DNA from: JAPOXR01 sp965219635
Lineage (GTDB): Bacteria > Pseudomonadota > Alphaproteobacteria > Rhodobacterales > Rhodobacteraceae
DNA: 64,000 nucleotides
NCBI GenBank assembly: GCA_965219635.1
Contig: OZ244783.1
Coordinates: forward strand, 930,001 to 994,000
Direction: 5' to 3'
Part shown: positions 8,151 through 15,972 of the stretch, piece after piece
Position numbering within the stretch: the first letter of the stretch is position 1
Layout of the letters: each line of letters opens with the position of its first letter
Notes under the pieces: generated by a model
What the model was told of the DNA's origin: nothing
Databases searched by the model: none
The model's input: the letters and a program-made list of their open reading frames with translations, nothing else
Translations under genes and position numbers: made by a program

Positions 8151-9691
8151 GTGCATCAGTGAAATCGCATCCGGGCGCGCCGGCAATTGAAAGCGGCGCT
8201 GTCCTCAAGCTTGCGATCATGGCGGTTGGCGGCCAGGGCGGCGGTGTTCTTACGGGCTGGATCGAACTGCTGGCGCGTTCGCAGGATTATGCCTGCCAAG
8301 CGACATCGGTCGCCGGAGTTGCGCAGCGCACCGGGACGACGATCTACTATGTCGAAATGGCTCCCGCTGGTCCGGCGCTGCCAGTATTTGCGCTTGCGCC
8401 ATCCCCCGGCGATGTCGACATATTTGTTGCAGCAGAATTGATGGAAGCCGGACGCGCCATCCAGCGCGGCTTCATAACGTCCGACCGGACAACCCTGATC
8501 GCTTCCTCTCACAGGTCGCTGGCAGTGTCCGAGAAGATTGTTCCAGGTGACGGAATTGCCAACTCATCGGAAGTACTCGCCGCGGCCCAACAGGCAGCGG
8601 CACATTTCATCTGTCTTGACATGGAGGCACTGGCTGTTGCCCAAGGCTCGGTCATCTCTGCAACGCTCTTTGGAGCATTGGCGGCTGCAGAATGCCTGCC
8701 ATTTCCCAAGTCCGCCTATGAAGATGCCATCAAGGCTGGCGGCAAGGGTGTGGATTCCAGTTTGCGCGCATTCAATGCCGCATTTGACGCCTGCCAACAG
8801 GACAGTGCCGTGGCAGCCGATGTCAGGCCACAGGAGGCCATTGAACCGCATGCAAGAGGCCCAGAGTCCTTGCGCTCCCGATGGGATCAACTTGTCGGCC
8901 AGATCGATAGTCTTCCGGAACCAGTCCGCGCCATGGCTCGGGCTGGACTGGCCAAGGTCGTGGACTTCATGGACCTGGCCTACGGGCAGGAATACCTGGA
9001 TCGGGTTTTGGCTTTTGCCGGTATGGATGACGGAGCGGACGAATACGCGCTCTCGTTAGCAGCGGCAAAATATATCGCCAATGCAATGGCGTATGATGAT
9101 GTGATCCGGGTGGCAGATCTGAAGACTCGCAGTAGCCGATTCCGGCGGATTGCAGTGGAGATGAAAGAGGAACCCGGCAAACTCCTGCGCGTGACCGAAT
9201 ACATGCACCCTGGTCCCCGGGAGATCATCGGGATGCTGCCTGCCGGTATGGCAGGGCGCGTGGGGCCGGGCAGCAGGCTGATGAGCCTCATGAACCGCTT
9301 TGCAGCAAAAGGCCGCCGCTTCCGGTCGGACCGCCCATGGGGCTTCATCTTGCTCTATCTGCTTGGCGGGCTGAAGCGCTATCGGCGAAGGACCTACCGC
9401 CACGCACAGGAGCGCGTGCATCTCGACCGATGGCTAGACCAGGCGAATAGGATTGCAGTTGACGACCCCCGCCTTGCTACTGAAGTCTTGTGTTGCGGCC
9501 GGCTGATCAAGGGATATTCTGAAACGCACAGGCGCAGCCACTCGAAGTTTGACACGGTCATGGCGATGCTGGAACCGCTGGATGGCAGAACGGACGCTGC
9601 CGACTGGGTCAGGCGCCTGCGGGAGGCGGCTCTGCAGGACGAGGGCGGGGACGCTCTCGACGGAGCCATCAGGACCATCAAGTCGATCTGA
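8147..9691 (+). CDS. iorB: Indolepyruvate oxidoreductase, beta subunit (long form)
   Basis: This is a 514-residue beta subunit. Residues 1 to about 200 are the gamma/beta domain of 2-oxoacid oxidoreductases, with the glycine-rich LAIMAVGGQGGGVLTGW block near the start and GVAQRTGTTIYYVEM after it. The remaining 300 residues (helical, basic, with YLLGGLKRYRRRTYRHAQE) match the long C-terminal extension found in many proteobacterial IorB proteins; I know it as an uncharacterised domain. I chose the ATG that overlaps the iorA stop by four bases. The frame is open 23 codons further upstream, but this lies inside iorA. It is the last gene of the plus-strand operon, and nudC converges on it 214 bases downstream. 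Confidence 0.9.
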   Translation: MSASVKSHPGAPAIESGAVLKLAIMAVGGQGGGVLTGWIELLARSQDYACQATSVAGVAQRTGTTIYYVEMAPAGPALPVFALAPSPGDVDIFVAAELMEAGRAIQRGFITSDRTTLIASSHRSLAVSEKIVPGDGIANSSEVLAAAQQAAAHFICLDMEALAVAQGSVISATLFGALAAAECLPFPKSAYEDAIKAGGKGVDSSLRAFNAAFDACQQDSAVAADVRPQEAIEPHARGPESLRSRWDQLVGQIDSLPEPVRAMARAGLAKVVDFMDLAYGQEYLDRVLAFAGMDDGADEYALSLAAAKYIANAMAYDDVIRVADLKTRSSRFRRIAVEMKEEPGKLLRVTEYMHPGPREIIGMLPAGMAGRVGPGSRLMSLMNRFAAKGRRFRSDRPWGFILLYLLGGLKRYRRRTYRHAQERVHLDRWLDQANRIAVDDPRLATEVLCCGRLIKGYSETHRRSHSKFDTVMAMLEPLDGRTDAADWVRRLREAALQDEGGDALDGAIRTIKSI

Positions 9692-9905
9692 GCCGCATGG
9701 TGCGCGACCACTCCCGGTCACAGGACTTCGTAAATCTGAATTCAACGCACAGTTGCGTGCAGGACGCAGGCATGCCCCGGGGGTGCGTTCGCCTATCCAA
9801 AAGGCCGGGCTTGCGGCGGCAATGGGCGGGGCGGTTGCATGGCAGTCTCTGACAACTCTCTCCGGCCATTTCGGCCGATTGTCGAGGTTGAACTACCGGC
9901 CCGGC

Positions 9906-10952
9906 TTACGGCGAGATCTTGCCAGTGAGCCAGCGGCGGATCAGGTTTTCGGCAATGGTGCCCTGGCGGGGCGGAGCAACGGCGGATTCCCTGTTTGCGT
10001 AAATGTCGAGCACTTCCTCCCGCGTCATCCATAGAGCCGCCGCCAGTTCATTCCGATCCAGGCAGATTTCGGTGCCAAGTGCCAGCCCGGTGCATCCGAT
10101 CATCAATGAGGATGGAAACGGCCAAGGCTGGGATGCAACGTAGCGGACCCGTCCAACCTCTATGCCAGTCTCTTCTGCCGTTTCCCGGCGGACGGCAGCT
10201 TCTATTGTCTCACCGGGTTCCATGAAACCTGCGAGTAAAGAGTGCATGCGCTCAGGCCATCCATGTGCCCGTCCCAGGAGAATGGAGTTGCCGGTGGAAA
10301 CCAGCATGATGACCACAGGATCGGTTCGCGGGAAATGCATGGCGTTACAATCGCCGCACTGCCTTTGCCATCCTGCGGCCATGCTTCTGCTCGGACTCCC
10401 GCACTTTGCACAGAAGCGGTGACTGGCGTGCCATGAAAGCAGTGCCTTTGCCATTGCGGCAAGCTCGGCATCAGGGTTGCTGAGCGCAGTCATCATTGAT
10501 CGCAGATTGGCAAATCGCGATCCGTCTGGCGCCGACGGGTGGAACTGTTCGGACCTGTCCTGAATGCCGTCCAATTCGGCAGGAACAGCGTCCTTGGGTC
10601 TCCAGGCGGAAATGTCGCAGGCGAATCTCGGCAGTTCGCCATGCATGCCAAGAAACAGCGGTTCTTCTGCCGCCTCATCAAGGCATGGATGGTGCCGGCT
10701 CAACCAGCAAAGCGAATTCCCTTCAGTGACCAGTGGTTTGCCACGCCAGACCGGAAGAAATCCGGCGCCAACTGCGGCAGCGTGCGTTTCGGCATTGCCG
10801 GCGATGTCCGCAAGGAACGAACTCCGGATTATGCCTCCGCCGGAAAATGCCATTGGCCCTGCGGGTAATTTCATGCGCAGAGCCTGCCATGGATGTTCAG
10901 CTTGGCAGCAGGGGCGGCGGCAGAGAGGCTGCTTTTTGAAACCTGAACCCAT
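9906..10952 (-). CDS. nudC: NAD(H) pyrophosphatase / decapping Nudix hydrolase NudC
   Basis: This is a 348-residue Nudix protein of the NudC type, which splits NADH into NMNH and AMP and removes NAD caps from RNA. A zinc-ribbon (CAKCGSPSRSMAAGWQRQCGDC) precedes the Nudix box GFMEPGETIEAAVRRE-TAEETGI, and the diagnostic SQPWPFPSS motif follows directly, which separates NudC from other Nudix enzymes. The length is slightly more than the E. coli enzyme because of the usual alphaproteobacterial N-terminal domain. It converges on iorB, and the SRP RNA gene starts about 190 bases upstream in the opposite orientation. It is a housekeeping gene. Confidence 0.93.
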   Translation of the reverse strand: MGSGFKKQPLCRRPCCQAEHPWQALRMKLPAGPMAFSGGGIIRSSFLADIAGNAETHAAAVGAGFLPVWRGKPLVTEGNSLCWLSRHHPCLDEAAEEPLFLGMHGELPRFACDISAWRPKDAVPAELDGIQDRSEQFHPSAPDGSRFANLRSMMTALSNPDAELAAMAKALLSWHASHRFCAKCGSPSRSMAAGWQRQCGDCNAMHFPRTDPVVIMLVSTGNSILLGRAHGWPERMHSLLAGFMEPGETIEAAVRRETAEETGIEVGRVRYVASQPWPFPSSLMIGCTGLALGTEICLDRNELAAALWMTREEVLDIYANRESAVAPPRQGTIAENLIRRWLTGKISP

Positions 10953-11109
10953 CTAGCAAGCTGGTTCCAAACAGGATCGTGGTTCATTCTGTTCCCCGCT
11001 GAAGGTCTGGCAGCCTGAATGTGCCGACTTGCTATTGATGATTGTCATAATTTGCCGGAAAATCACAGCCACACAAGTAGCGGAGGCGCATGGCAGCGAA
11101 TACAATGGC

Positions 11110-11137
11110 TTGTCATGGGAGGCACACGGGCTTATCT
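11110..11137 (+). promoter_or_regulatory. Candidate promoter of the SRP RNA gene
   Basis: A TTGTCA box at 11110-11115 and a TTATCT box at 11132-11137 are separated by 16 bases. Transcription would begin about seven bases later, at the first strand of the closing SRP RNA helix. The match to the -35 box is good and the -10 box is only moderate, so this is tentative and rests mainly on its position. Confidence 0.4.
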
Positions 11138-11143
11138 TGCGAT

Positions 11144-11232
11144 TGGGCTGGCTCGGGCGAATGGCTCGCGAACCCGGTCAGGTCCGAGAGGAAGCAGCCG
11201 TAGTGAATCCCGTTCGGGTCGCGGCCAGCCCG
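11144..11232 (+). ncRNA. ffs: Signal recognition particle 4.5S RNA
   Basis: The core of domain IV of bacterial SRP RNA is directly readable at about 11178-11200, where GGTCAGGTCC is followed by a GAGA tetraloop and GGAAGCAGCC. The asymmetric and symmetric internal loops that bind Ffh are preserved. The flanks GGGCTGGC (11145-11152) and GCCAGCCC (11224-11231) form a perfect eight-base closing helix, which gives an RNA of about 90 bases, the usual size of the short bacterial form. The tetraloop is GAGA where the commonest form is GGAA; both are GNRA-like folds. The RNA pairs with Ffh for co-translational membrane targeting. The exact ends are estimated from the helix. Confidence 0.88.
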
Positions 11233-11257
11233 TCGCCAACGCAATGTAGCGGGCGGA

Positions 11258-11271
11258 GCTTGCATGCAAGC
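11258..11271. repeat. 14-base perfect palindrome downstream of ffs
   Basis: GCTTGCATGCAAGC is a perfect palindrome lying 26 bases after the end of the SRP RNA helix. It could be a protein-binding site or part of the RNA's termination or processing signal. It has no loop and no T-run after it, so it is not a classical terminator. The rest of 10953-11449 apart from the ffs region holds no gene that I can support. Confidence 0.35.
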
Positions 11272-11449
11272 ATCTGCGGTGGGTGCGGGGGTCGACTGAT
11301 GTTGCTGGCTTGCCCATTGGAAGTGCTTGATTGATTGACACCGTGTATGGAAAACTGAATTCCCGTCGAACCATTGACTTTAGTAAAGGTTCGGCGACCC
11401 GGCCGGCTGTAAGTCTGGACTCGGATCAGGCAATTGAAGGCGGTGCGTG

Positions 11450-11887
11450 ATGGCAAATTCGCAGGAACGATTGCGAGCGCGCAAGCACTACAAAAGGTTC
11501 CTGAAGGACATTGTCGAAGGACGGCCGTCTGGAACCAAGCAGAGGATTGCCCGGGAAATCGGTGCCACCCGGAGCTTTGTAAGCCAGATATGCAATCCGG
11601 ATTCTATCGTTCCGCTGCCTCAGCATCACATCGAGCCAATTCTGCAAGTCTGCGAATTCAGCGAAGACGAAGTCAGGGAGTTCATGGAGCGCTACAAGGC
11701 TGCTCACCCCGGCCGCAAGTCGGGGGTCGTTGCAACCAACGAGGAGTCGCTGACGATTGCGCTGCCAAAGTTCCGCAGCAAGGAACAACGGCTTGCCGTG
11801 GAAGATGCAATCATCCAGGCGGCCGAAACCATCGTCAATCTTGCCTTGGCTGCAAGGAGCCGCCAGCAGGGCAAACCGCGCAACTGA
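11450..11887 (+). CDS. Small helix-turn-helix protein of unknown function
   Basis: I do not recognise this 145-residue protein as a named family. The N-terminal half contains TKQRIAREIGATRSFVSQICN (about residues 28-48), which reads as a helix-turn-helix: a first helix, the turn around IGATR, and a recognition helix ending FVSQI. The middle is acidic (EFSEDEVREFMERY) and the C-terminal half is helical and alanine-rich. There is no membrane segment or signal peptide. The ATG at 11450 is preceded by GAAGG at nine bases; a GTG one codon earlier is an alternative. It is transcribed alone between ffs and the converging ankyrin gene. A DNA-binding regulator is the simplest reading, with an unknown target. 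Confidence 0.7.
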   Translation: MANSQERLRARKHYKRFLKDIVEGRPSGTKQRIAREIGATRSFVSQICNPDSIVPLPQHHIEPILQVCEFSEDEVREFMERYKAAHPGRKSGVVATNEESLTIALPKFRSKEQRLAVEDAIIQAAETIVNLALAARSRQQGKPRN

Positions 11888-11903
11888 TTATTGGAGCCAG
11901 GGG

Positions 11904-13400
11904 TTAGCGAGGCCCGCCTTCAACCAGCTGCTCCGGGTGATCGCACGTCCACCTCACAAGAAACTCCGCCATTTCCTGATTGCCTGCATATGAGATGGTA
12001 TTGGCGCCAATCCTCAAGCCTGCCTCAAGTGCAAGCCGGGCACAGCCGGCATGATCGCGCTGCAACCTGTTCGGGCAGTTTTCGGAGCCATGAATGATTG
12101 TGGACAGCAGGTCGCCGCCGAACCCGTTGACGTGATCAAGCCTGGCGCCGCGGGAAAGCAGCCAGTCGACGGTTTCCGTCAGCCCTTCCCATCCGGCCAC
12201 ATGCAACGACGTCAACTGCATGTCATCGCACGAGTCATGATCGAAGCCGAATTCGACCAGCCGTTTGGCATGGTTCAGCTTGTCCGGGAACGCCGCAATA
12301 TCGGTCAGAATGCAAGTGGCCGCCTCCGAGAGTTCGACATCGGAGAAAGTTTGCCGGGCAACTTGTGAACCGTCTGCAAGGGCCACAAGCGCTTGTTCAG
12401 ACTTGGTCAGTCTTGTTGGTCCCCCATATTCTTCAATCGTCCGTGCTACTCCGTGATTGCCGTAGATTCTGGCAAATGCGTATGGGAGGTGTCCGTGGTG
12501 CCTCTGATTGAGGCCGGCGCCAGCCTCAATCAGGATACCGGCCATCCTGGCGTCGGCCATCCGTCGCGCGGCATGATGCAAGGCCGGGACTGCTGGAACT
12601 GGCTGGCCACTCGGATGCTCCGTGAAGACCGCGCCCACTGATGCTCCATTCTCGAGGAACAACAGGACAGTCTCATGGTCGTTGAAGTCGATGGCGCGCA
12701 ACAGGGCATTGGTGCCGTCGATTTGGGCGCCGGATTCAATGAGCAATCTTGTCGTTGCGCAGTGATCCAGCTCAGTTGAGTGGTATAGCGATTCCTGGTC
12801 GTTCGGGTCGGCGCCGTGGTCAAGCAGCCATCGTGTCAGCGCCAGATTGTCGGAGTGGCCTGACGCGCCATAAAGCGCCGATAGCATGTGAGGAGACCCG
12901 GGTTCGGCAGGCCAGCCGTCATTTACGTCTGCGCCATGACGGACGAGTTCATCGGCAATGGCGAGCATCGCCTCTTCCCGTTCAGGTGCAGCATGAATGT
13001 GCTGGGAAAACGCCAGATGCAGAATGGGGCGCCTCTCGCCGAGGCTTCGGGTTGCGCATCCGGGATCCTGGGCAAGGCGGCGCCTCACGGACTCCACGTC
13101 ATAGAGCGCCAGTTCGAGGGCAAGGTCATGATTTCCCAGATCTGGGTCTGCCTGCAGGAGTCGCCGCGTGACCCAATGCTGCCCGTAGAACAAGGCTGTC
13201 TTGAGCCGCTGGACTTTCTCGTCCCGCTCCATGCATTGGTCTTCATGAATGAAGTGAACGTCCGGCCAGCCGGAATAGCCCGCTTCGCAGGCCGCGGTAT
13301 CAAGCACTGCTGAAGGAATATTGCGGTTGCCATTTTCGGCGTGGCTGGCCAACTCATTCGCGCGCCTGCGCAGTGCCGCAATATCGAGATCCTGAGCCAT
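11904..13400 (-). CDS. Ankyrin-repeat protein
   Basis: This is a 498-residue protein with at least five or six ankyrin-like units from about residue 100 to the end. Readable ones include LTRWLLDHGADPNDQ, TTRLLIESGAQIDGTNALLRAI, TVLLFLENGAS, ALHHAARRMADARMAGILIEAGAGLNQ and LTSLHVAGWEGLTETVDWLLSRGARLD. The first 60 residues (DIAALRRRANELASHAENGN) are a helical cap. No signal peptide or membrane segment is visible, so it is probably cytoplasmic unless secreted by a dedicated system. Ankyrin repeats mediate protein-protein binding, and no enzymatic domain is seen. I use the ATG at 13400 (GAGGA just upstream); a GTG at 13409 is also possible. It lies divergently next to dnaX, with no clear functional link. 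Confidence 0.8.
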   Translation of the reverse strand: MAQDLDIAALRRRANELASHAENGNRNIPSAVLDTAACEAGYSGWPDVHFIHEDQCMERDEKVQRLKTALFYGQHWVTRRLLQADPDLGNHDLALELALYDVESVRRRLAQDPGCATRSLGERRPILHLAFSQHIHAAPEREEAMLAIADELVRHGADVNDGWPAEPGSPHMLSALYGASGHSDNLALTRWLLDHGADPNDQESLYHSTELDHCATTRLLIESGAQIDGTNALLRAIDFNDHETVLLFLENGASVGAVFTEHPSGQPVPAVPALHHAARRMADARMAGILIEAGAGLNQRHHGHLPYAFARIYGNHGVARTIEEYGGPTRLTKSEQALVALADGSQVARQTFSDVELSEAATCILTDIAAFPDKLNHAKRLVEFGFDHDSCDDMQLTSLHVAGWEGLTETVDWLLSRGARLDHVNGFGGDLLSTIIHGSENCPNRLQRDHAGCARLALEAGLRIGANTISYAGNQEMAEFLVRWTCDHPEQLVEGGPR

Positions 13401-13560
13401 CTTCCTCACATTCCCGAACTGATTGCCGACCTGAGCACGGTTGCCGGAGGAGGATGCGGAGCGGAATTGGGCCTCGCACCACTGCCTTCCATCCGTCTAT
13501 GATATGGACGTTTCCCCAACCGGCAAGTAGATTGCTGCCGGCCGGAGTCAAAGGGTCGAC

Positions 13561-15228
13561 ATGGCTGACCAGGAAAGTTCATCCTATCAGGTTTTTGCCC
13601 GCAAGTACCGGCCTGCCACGTTTGCGTCACTGGTCGGACAGGAATCACTTGTCCGCATCATGAGCAATGCCTTTGCGGAAGACCGCATTGCACACGCGTT
13701 CATTCTGACCGGAGTGCGCGGTGTCGGAAAGACAACCACCGCGCGGATAATCGCAAAGGGGCTGAATTGCATGGGTCCGGATGGCCAGGGGGAGCCAACC
13801 GTCGAACCGTGTGGCCAGTGCAGCAACTGCCGCGAGATTGATGCAGGAAGGCATGTGGATGTTCTTGAGATGGATGCCGCGTCGCGAACGGGCGTTAATG
13901 ACATCAGGGACATAATAGATGGTGTGCCGTTCCAGCCAGTGGCGGCGCGCTACAAGATATATATCATCGACGAAGTTCACATGCTCTCGACCAACGCATT
14001 CAACGCGTTGCTGAAGACCCTTGAAGAGCCGCCGCAACACGTCAAGTTCATCTTTGCAACCACCGAAATCCGGATGGTTCCTGTGACGGTGCTCTCGCGG
14101 TGCCAGCGCTTCGACTTGCGGCGTGTCGAACCGGAGGTGATGAGTGCCCATCTGACGGGCATCGCAACCAGGGAAGGCGCCGAAATCGCCGAGGATGCAC
14201 TTGCCCTGATCGTCCGCGCATCGGAAGGGTCGGTGCGCGATGCTCTCAGCCTGCTGGACCAGTCCATCGCCCTCGGCAGCGGCCGAATTGCGGCTGAAGA
14301 AGTCCGGAACATGCTCGGAATTGCCGACAAGGGAAGGACCCTTGACCTGTTCGAACTCATCATGCGGGGAAAAACCCCGGAGGCGCTCGACGAACTTGCG
14401 TCTCAGTTCAAGTTCGGAATCGAACCTGAAGCTGTCCTGAAGGATCTGGCAGAAACGATCCACTGGATATCTGTGCTTAAGGTGTCGCCTGGTTCAGCGG
14501 ATGATCCGGGCGTTGGTCCCGAGGAAAGGAAGCGCGGTACCGAATTGGCGGCCGGTCTGCCAATGAGGAGCCTTGCAAGGGCTTGGCAAATGGCAGTCAA
14601 GTCGATTGGCGAACTTGGATCAGCTCCGAATTCGCGGAGCGCGGTCGAGATGGCAGTTATTCGGCTTAGTTATGTGGCCGAGCTGCCAACGCCAGAGGAA
14701 CTCGTGAAGCAGCTTGCCGGAGCTTCTGAACGGCCGGGCCCGGCCAGGGAAGAACCGCCAAGCCCGGCTTCGATGCCTGCTCCGCCTGAACAGGAATATG
14801 GGTTGTCAAAAAGTGCGCCCCTGCCCGAAGCCAGGAGCGTCAGTCCACAGAGCAGCCCGGAAGCGGGTATTCCAAGTTTGAGCAGTCTTGATGAGCTCAT
14901 TGCGATGGCTACGGGAAATCAGACTCTTGCCGATACCATAAGGAAGTACGCCGTGCTGAAGTGGCTGGACGACGTCGAACAAGTTGTTTTGATTGCCAGT
15001 GAAGCGCCGTCCGGATTAACCGAGGCCGTGAGAGACTTGTTGGATACCAACGGATTTCGCGGCCTGTTTATCGTGGAAGACTACGACACAGAGCAGCTGG
15101 AAGCGGCGCCTGAGCCAGGCGAGTCTGCGGCGGAGGAGATCGAACGATTGGTCCGTGACAATCCGCTAACCCAGAGCGTGTTGAGTGCCTTTCCCGGCTC
15201 GAAGATCCTCGTTCAACCAGCTGCTTGA
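13561..15228 (+). CDS. dnaX: DNA polymerase III subunit gamma/tau
   Basis: This is the clamp-loader ATPase DnaX, 555 residues. Walker A is GVRGVGKTT (residues 51-59). The zinc-binding cysteines are Cys70, Cys84, Cys87 and Cys90. Walker B is IIDEVH (Asp137, Glu138) and the sensor 1 region (FATTEIR) follows. The C-terminal part from about residue 390 is proline- and glutamate-rich and variable, as in tau. It loads the beta sliding clamp during replication. The ATG at 13561 is the only well-placed start. It is followed 66 bases later by recR, with a GC-rich hairpin in the gap. The ybaB gene that often sits between them is absent. Confidence 0.95.
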   Translation: MADQESSSYQVFARKYRPATFASLVGQESLVRIMSNAFAEDRIAHAFILTGVRGVGKTTTARIIAKGLNCMGPDGQGEPTVEPCGQCSNCREIDAGRHVDVLEMDAASRTGVNDIRDIIDGVPFQPVAARYKIYIIDEVHMLSTNAFNALLKTLEEPPQHVKFIFATTEIRMVPVTVLSRCQRFDLRRVEPEVMSAHLTGIATREGAEIAEDALALIVRASEGSVRDALSLLDQSIALGSGRIAAEEVRNMLGIADKGRTLDLFELIMRGKTPEALDELASQFKFGIEPEAVLKDLAETIHWISVLKVSPGSADDPGVGPEERKRGTELAAGLPMRSLARAWQMAVKSIGELGSAPNSRSAVEMAVIRLSYVAELPTPEELVKQLAGASERPGPAREEPPSPASMPAPPEQEYGLSKSAPLPEARSVSPQSSPEAGIPSLSSLDELIAMATGNQTLADTIRKYAVLKWLDDVEQVVLIASEAPSGLTEAVRDLLDTNGFRGLFIVEDYDTEQLEAAPEPGESAAEEIERLVRDNPLTQSVLSAFPGSKILVQPAA

Positions 15229-15244
15229 ATTCGAATACAATGCT

Positions 15245-15268
15245 CGCCTCCGGTTCCGATTGGAGGCG
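15245..15268 (+). terminator. Hairpin between dnaX and recR
   Basis: CGCCTCC (15245-15251) and GGAGGCG (15262-15268) form a perfect seven-base stem with a ten-base loop, and a three-base outer stem (GCT/AGC, one unpaired C) can extend it. No T-run follows, so it is either a weak attenuator between dnaX and recR or an RNA-processing stem. Confidence 0.4.
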
Positions 15269-15294
15269 CAGCAATTCAGGATAGGGGTAGGCCT

Positions 15295-15888
15295 GTGCCT
15301 TCAGATAGCAACGAAATGAAGGTCCTCATAGACCTGCTGGCGCGCCTTCCCGGTCTCGGCCCTGTCTCTGCCAGGAGGATTGTCCTTCACCTTATCCGGT
15401 CGAAGGGGCGGAAGCTGACAGAGATTGCATCTGCAATGCAGCGGGTTGCTGAAAATGTCTGTGAGTGCAGGGAGTGCGGCAACCTCAGTACAGGCGAAAC
15501 GTGTCCGATCTGCGCTTCTGTCAACCGGTCGGATTCCCAGATTTGTGTCGTCGAGGATATCGCCGATCTGTGGGCCATGGAGCGCACTGCCGCATACAAA
15601 GGCAAGTACCATGTGCTCGGTGGCGTGCTCTCGGTTGTCGACGGTCTGGGGCCGGAAGAGTTGAAGATTCCGGCACTTGTGGCGCGGGTTGAGGATGTCC
15701 GTGCAACGGAGGTGATACTTGCGCTCGGCGCCACTTTGGAGGGCAAGATGACTGCCGATTACATCGCCGACCAGCTATCGGGGACCGATGCGAAGGTAAC
15801 GAGATTGGCCGTAGGAGTTCCGGTCGGCGGCGAACTTGATTTTCTTGATGACGGGACGATTGCCGTCGCCTTGTCCCGCCGCTGGTAG
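15295..15888 (+). CDS. recR: Recombination protein RecR
   Basis: This is a 197-residue RecR of standard length. It has an N-terminal helix-hairpin-helix (LPGLGPVSARRIVLHL), a C4 zinc finger (Cys58, Cys61, Cys70, Cys73) and a Toprim domain with VVEDIADLWAMERT and the characteristic YHVLGGVLSVVDGLGPEEL. RecR works with RecF and RecO to load RecA onto gapped DNA. The start is GTG, chosen because AGGGG is eight bases upstream and the product then has the usual N-terminus. Its position behind dnaX is conserved across many bacteria. Confidence 0.95.
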   Translation: MPSDSNEMKVLIDLLARLPGLGPVSARRIVLHLIRSKGRKLTEIASAMQRVAENVCECRECGNLSTGETCPICASVNRSDSQICVVEDIADLWAMERTAAYKGKYHVLGGVLSVVDGLGPEELKIPALVARVEDVRATEVILALGATLEGKMTADYIADQLSGTDAKVTRLAVGVPVGGELDFLDDGTIAVALSRRW

Positions 15889-15972
15889 AATGAGGCCCAT
15901 CATTGCGCGCTAAATCGATCGAGCCTGTTGTGAAAACAAACTCACTCGCATCTGGCGCCAGTTGACAGGCAC

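Noticed and set aside
9863..9877. CGGCC-ATTTC-GGCCG stem between iorB and nudC
   Set aside because: The stem is only five bases with no T-run, and such short stems are expected by chance in GC-rich DNA.
14366..14378. GGGG-AAAAA-CCCC in dnaX as a programmed frameshift site
   Set aside because: It is not the A-AAA-AAG heptamer used in E. coli dnaX, there is no internal ribosome-binding site and it lies inside the ATPase domain-proximal region. I see no shorter gamma-type product.
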